Shown here: piece by piece, positions 62,188-64,000 of the stretch
Layout: each line of letters starts with the position of its first letter
Numbering within the stretch: the first letter of the stretch is position 1
Origin: an uncultured Bacteroides sp.
GTDB lineage: Bacteria; Bacteroidota; Bacteroidia; Bacteroidales; Bacteroidaceae
Direction: 5' to 3'
DNA: 64,000 nt
NCBI GenBank assembly: GCA_947646015.1
Contig: CANSEY010000002.1
Coordinates: 62,001 to 126,000 of the forward strand
Translations under genes and position numbers: made by a program
Notes under the pieces: generated by a model
Databases searched by the model: none
What the model saw: only the letters and a program-made list of their open reading frames with translations
Told to the model about the DNA's origin: nothing

Positions 62188-63381
62188 ATGAAGTACTTGA
62201 ATTTGTTTATATTCGTGTTGTTGTTGGCAGGATGTAATCGACCTGTTAAACACTCCGATATTATCCAAGCCGATACTATGGTAAGTATCATACCCCAAGA
62301 GGATACTATCACATTATCTGCTCTCTTTTCTAGATGTGAAATTGTAAAATTGAATGATATTGTTTTAGCGTCAATAAATAAAGTATTTAAGTATGATTCT
62401 TTGTGGATTGTGCAAGGAAAGTCTGATCAGGGTGGGGTCCATTTGTTTAATAATGAAGGCCGATATTTAAAAACTGTTTTGAAATGGGGGCAAGGGCCTG
62501 AAGAGGCATATGATATTTGGAGTATTAAACTATTAGATGGATCTATCTATTTATTGATTAATTCTGGAACAGAAGTTGTGGAATATTCTTTGCAGAAACA
62601 AAAAATGGTAGAGCGCTTTCGGCTACCGTCTGAGATACTTTCAGCTACAGATTTTGTTGTTGATAATGGTGGAAATTATATATTCTTAAAATCGATCTCC
62701 CGAGAGAAAAAAAAGGAAGAGTATAAACTTTATGTGTATAATAAGAAAGAGGGGACAATCGTAAATAGAATATTGAATATGGATAAAAAGTCTAGTGAGT
62801 ATATTTCTTTTGATCAAAGTGATTGTTTATATCGTGTTCAGGATGAAATCTATTATTACGAGGTTTTTAGAAATGGTATTTGTCGGTTATCTGCTAATGA
62901 TATGACTGGATACATCGCTTTTAAACAAAATGAATATACTTTTCCGGAAAAAGAACTTTATAATGAAGATCATACATTTCAGTCTTTTATAGATGTTTGT
63001 GAAAATAGTCCTTTTATTTGGGCACATCGTAATTTATTTGAAGGAGAGCGCTTTGTGAGTTCTACTTATATGTATAAAAAAGAACTGTTTTGGAATATTA
63101 TAGATAAATCTGATTATAGCGTACATTCATATAAATGGGTATATGATGACTTGATATTAAATGAGGTTGTCCCTGTTGAAGATTATTTATATCGTGCTAA
63201 TGTTCAGGAGAATATCCATTGTTATACATTGTCTTTTTACGATTTTGATAGAATTATGCAGTTGAAAAAGAAGTGTAAAAAAAGCGTAGGAGAAAAGTGG
63301 ATGGTAAAACTAGATGATATGTTAGATGAAAATTCAAATGATATAATAGTTTGTTTTTATGAAAAAAAAGTAATGATATAA
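62188..63381 (+). CDS. BF3164-like lipoprotein (six-bladed propeller type), locus 2
   Basis: This 397-residue lipoprotein has a lipobox LLAGC (Cys16). Repeated blades include SIPLNDIVLA-like strands, DSLWIVQGKSDQGGVHLFN, LKTVLKWGQGPEEAYDI and GGNYIFLKSISREKKK. It is homologous to the lipoprotein at 13329 (GQGPEE versus GQGRDE). ATG 62179 is an equally plausible start, three residues upstream. It is followed 11 nt later by the CxxC protein gene. Ligand and location (periplasm or surface) are unknown. Confidence 0.78.
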   Translation: MKYLNLFIFVLLLAGCNRPVKHSDIIQADTMVSIIPQEDTITLSALFSRCEIVKLNDIVLASINKVFKYDSLWIVQGKSDQGGVHLFNNEGRYLKTVLKWGQGPEEAYDIWSIKLLDGSIYLLINSGTEVVEYSLQKQKMVERFRLPSEILSATDFVVDNGGNYIFLKSISREKKKEEYKLYVYNKKEGTIVNRILNMDKKSSEYISFDQSDCLYRVQDEIYYYEVFRNGICRLSANDMTGYIAFKQNEYTFPEKELYNEDHTFQSFIDVCENSPFIWAHRNLFEGERFVSSTYMYKKELFWNIIDKSDYSVHSYKWVYDDLILNEVVPVEDYLYRANVQENIHCYTLSFYDFDRIMQLKKKCKKSVGEKWMVKLDDMLDENSNDIIVCFYEKKVMI

Positions 63382-63392
63382 TTTTTTATTCG

Positions 63393-63920
63393 TTGTTAGC
63401 ATTGTGTCTATTTACTAACTGTCTGTTTATAGGATACTACTATTACCAACAAAACAGGGAAGTGCTGTTGGGGCAAGAGTTGGAACATCAGAAAAAACAA
63501 AATTATGAATTAATAGTTAATCAAATAGAATCAGGGATTATTCCACATGTAATTTCTGATAAAAAAGAATTTGCAGGATATTTTGTCCTTGTGTTTCCTA
63601 ATGGTATTTGTGATGTTTGTAATAAATGGTTGTTTAAACAAATCTCTGAATTATCCAGTACTTCGGATTTAGTGGTGGTTGTCCCTGATAAATTGAAGAA
63701 GAATATGGAAATCTATAATACCGTTTATAAACTTAAGTTGTCGTCTATTTTTTGTTCGGAAAAGTATGCCATCTCTCAGGAGGAATTTAAAGATATGACA
63801 TATATATTCTATTGCTCAAAAACTGGAACGGTTTTATATCCTTTGGCACTTCATCATAAAAATATAGACTTGAACTTGTACTTTAAATTAGTAAAGTCAA
63901 TAGATTTAGATTTCTTGTAA
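63393..63920 (+). CDS. Membrane-anchored CxxC (thioredoxin-like) protein, locus 2
   Basis: This protein of about 175 residues has an N-terminal membrane anchor (about 1-18) followed by a Glu/Lys spacer. A strand YFVLVFPNGICDVCNKWL places a CDVC motif at 73-76. The layout resembles the N-terminal part of the locus 1 protein at 14454 (IITYVDSIGCTSC). There is no DUF1573 domain. No ATG is available after the upstream stop; the best start is TTG 63393, or ATT 63381 overlapping the previous stop. A redox role is inferred from CxxC only. The window ends 80 bp later. Confidence 0.65.
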   Translation: MLALCLFTNCLFIGYYYYQQNREVLLGQELEHQKKQNYELIVNQIESGIIPHVISDKKEFAGYFVLVFPNGICDVCNKWLFKQISELSSTSDLVVVVPDKLKKNMEIYNTVYKLKLSSIFCSEKYAISQEEFKDMTYIFYCSKTGTVLYPLALHHKNIDLNLYFKLVKSIDLDFL

Positions 63921-64000
63921 CACAAGGGATGCTTTTCTATATTTAAGTAAGAGTAGCTTTGTTGGTTGTAGAGTAAATGATTACTATAAATAATTGCTTT

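Overview
The window is AT-rich chromosomal DNA of a Bacteroidales bacterium, almost certainly Bacteroides (Bacteroides fragilis or a close relative is plausible, but the species cannot be fixed from sequence alone). The reasons are the many TAnnTTTG -7 promoter boxes without clear Shine-Dalgarno sites, Bacteroidetes-restricted families (NVEALA peptides, BF3164-type lipoproteins, DUF2807/head-GIN, DUF4252, the acpP-fabF-rnc cluster) and many lipoproteins. No rRNA, tRNA, CRISPR array, complete insertion sequence or prophage was seen.

Layout. 1-10.4 kb: the start of an RND-efflux adaptor gene, a secreted GH2 beta-galactosidase, an Ig-like lipoprotein and a DUF3108 protein, a thioesterase, cysS and a HAD phosphatase. 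10.6-16.8 kb: accessory locus 1, with a membrane-bound winged-helix regulator, three small NVEALA-type peptides, a BF3164-like lipoprotein, a CxxC thioredoxin-like/DUF1573 lipoprotein and a kelch-type protein. 17.1-23.1 kb: a two-component system, an mgtA-type Mg2+ P-type ATPase and a carbohydrate-porin-like protein. 23-35.4 kb: a lipoprotein, a SNF2 helicase, mnmA, a GH3-family enzyme, pfkA, rnc-fabF-acpP, purN and pdxB. 35.5-44.4 kb: a cell-surface glycan region, probably LPS core, with five glycosyltransferases, a Kdo/LPS-kinase-like protein, an MsbA-like ABC exporter and an outer-membrane protein. 44.4-47.1 kb: RNase HI, a nitroreductase, a repeat-rich gap and aroK. 47.2-52.6 kb: an unusual operon of a SEL1-repeat protein, an HSP90-like ATPase and a helical-repeat protein. 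52.6-60.1 kb: speA, argB, an ECF sigma operon with DUF4252, two divergent DUF2807 paralogues, a YgjP-like metalloprotease and a small membrane protein. 60.2-63.9 kb: accessory locus 2, a paralogue of locus 1.

The most interesting content is the pair of NVEALA loci. Each has a regulator of unusual topology (TM, periplasmic domain, TM, C-terminal winged helix), then small exported peptides with an [L]-x-N-[VI]-E-A-[LV]-[AG] motif and an even number of cysteines (2 or 4) after it, then a BF3164-like lipoprotein and a membrane-anchored CxxC protein. Upstream of the first peptide gene in each locus lie TGT[AC]AG half-sites spaced exactly 10 bp, 28 to 58 bp before the -7 box, which look like operators of the two paralogous regulators. 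A peptide-sensing or peptide-exporting envelope system is an inference; the architecture is read directly from the sequence.

Other regulatory structure includes four TCTAA half-sites at exact 11-bp spacing before mgtA, directly downstream of an OmpR-type two-component system. Several families of intergenic palindromes are also present, including a GC-rich family found in two distant gaps and a 505-bp segment bounded by 26-bp inverted repeats.
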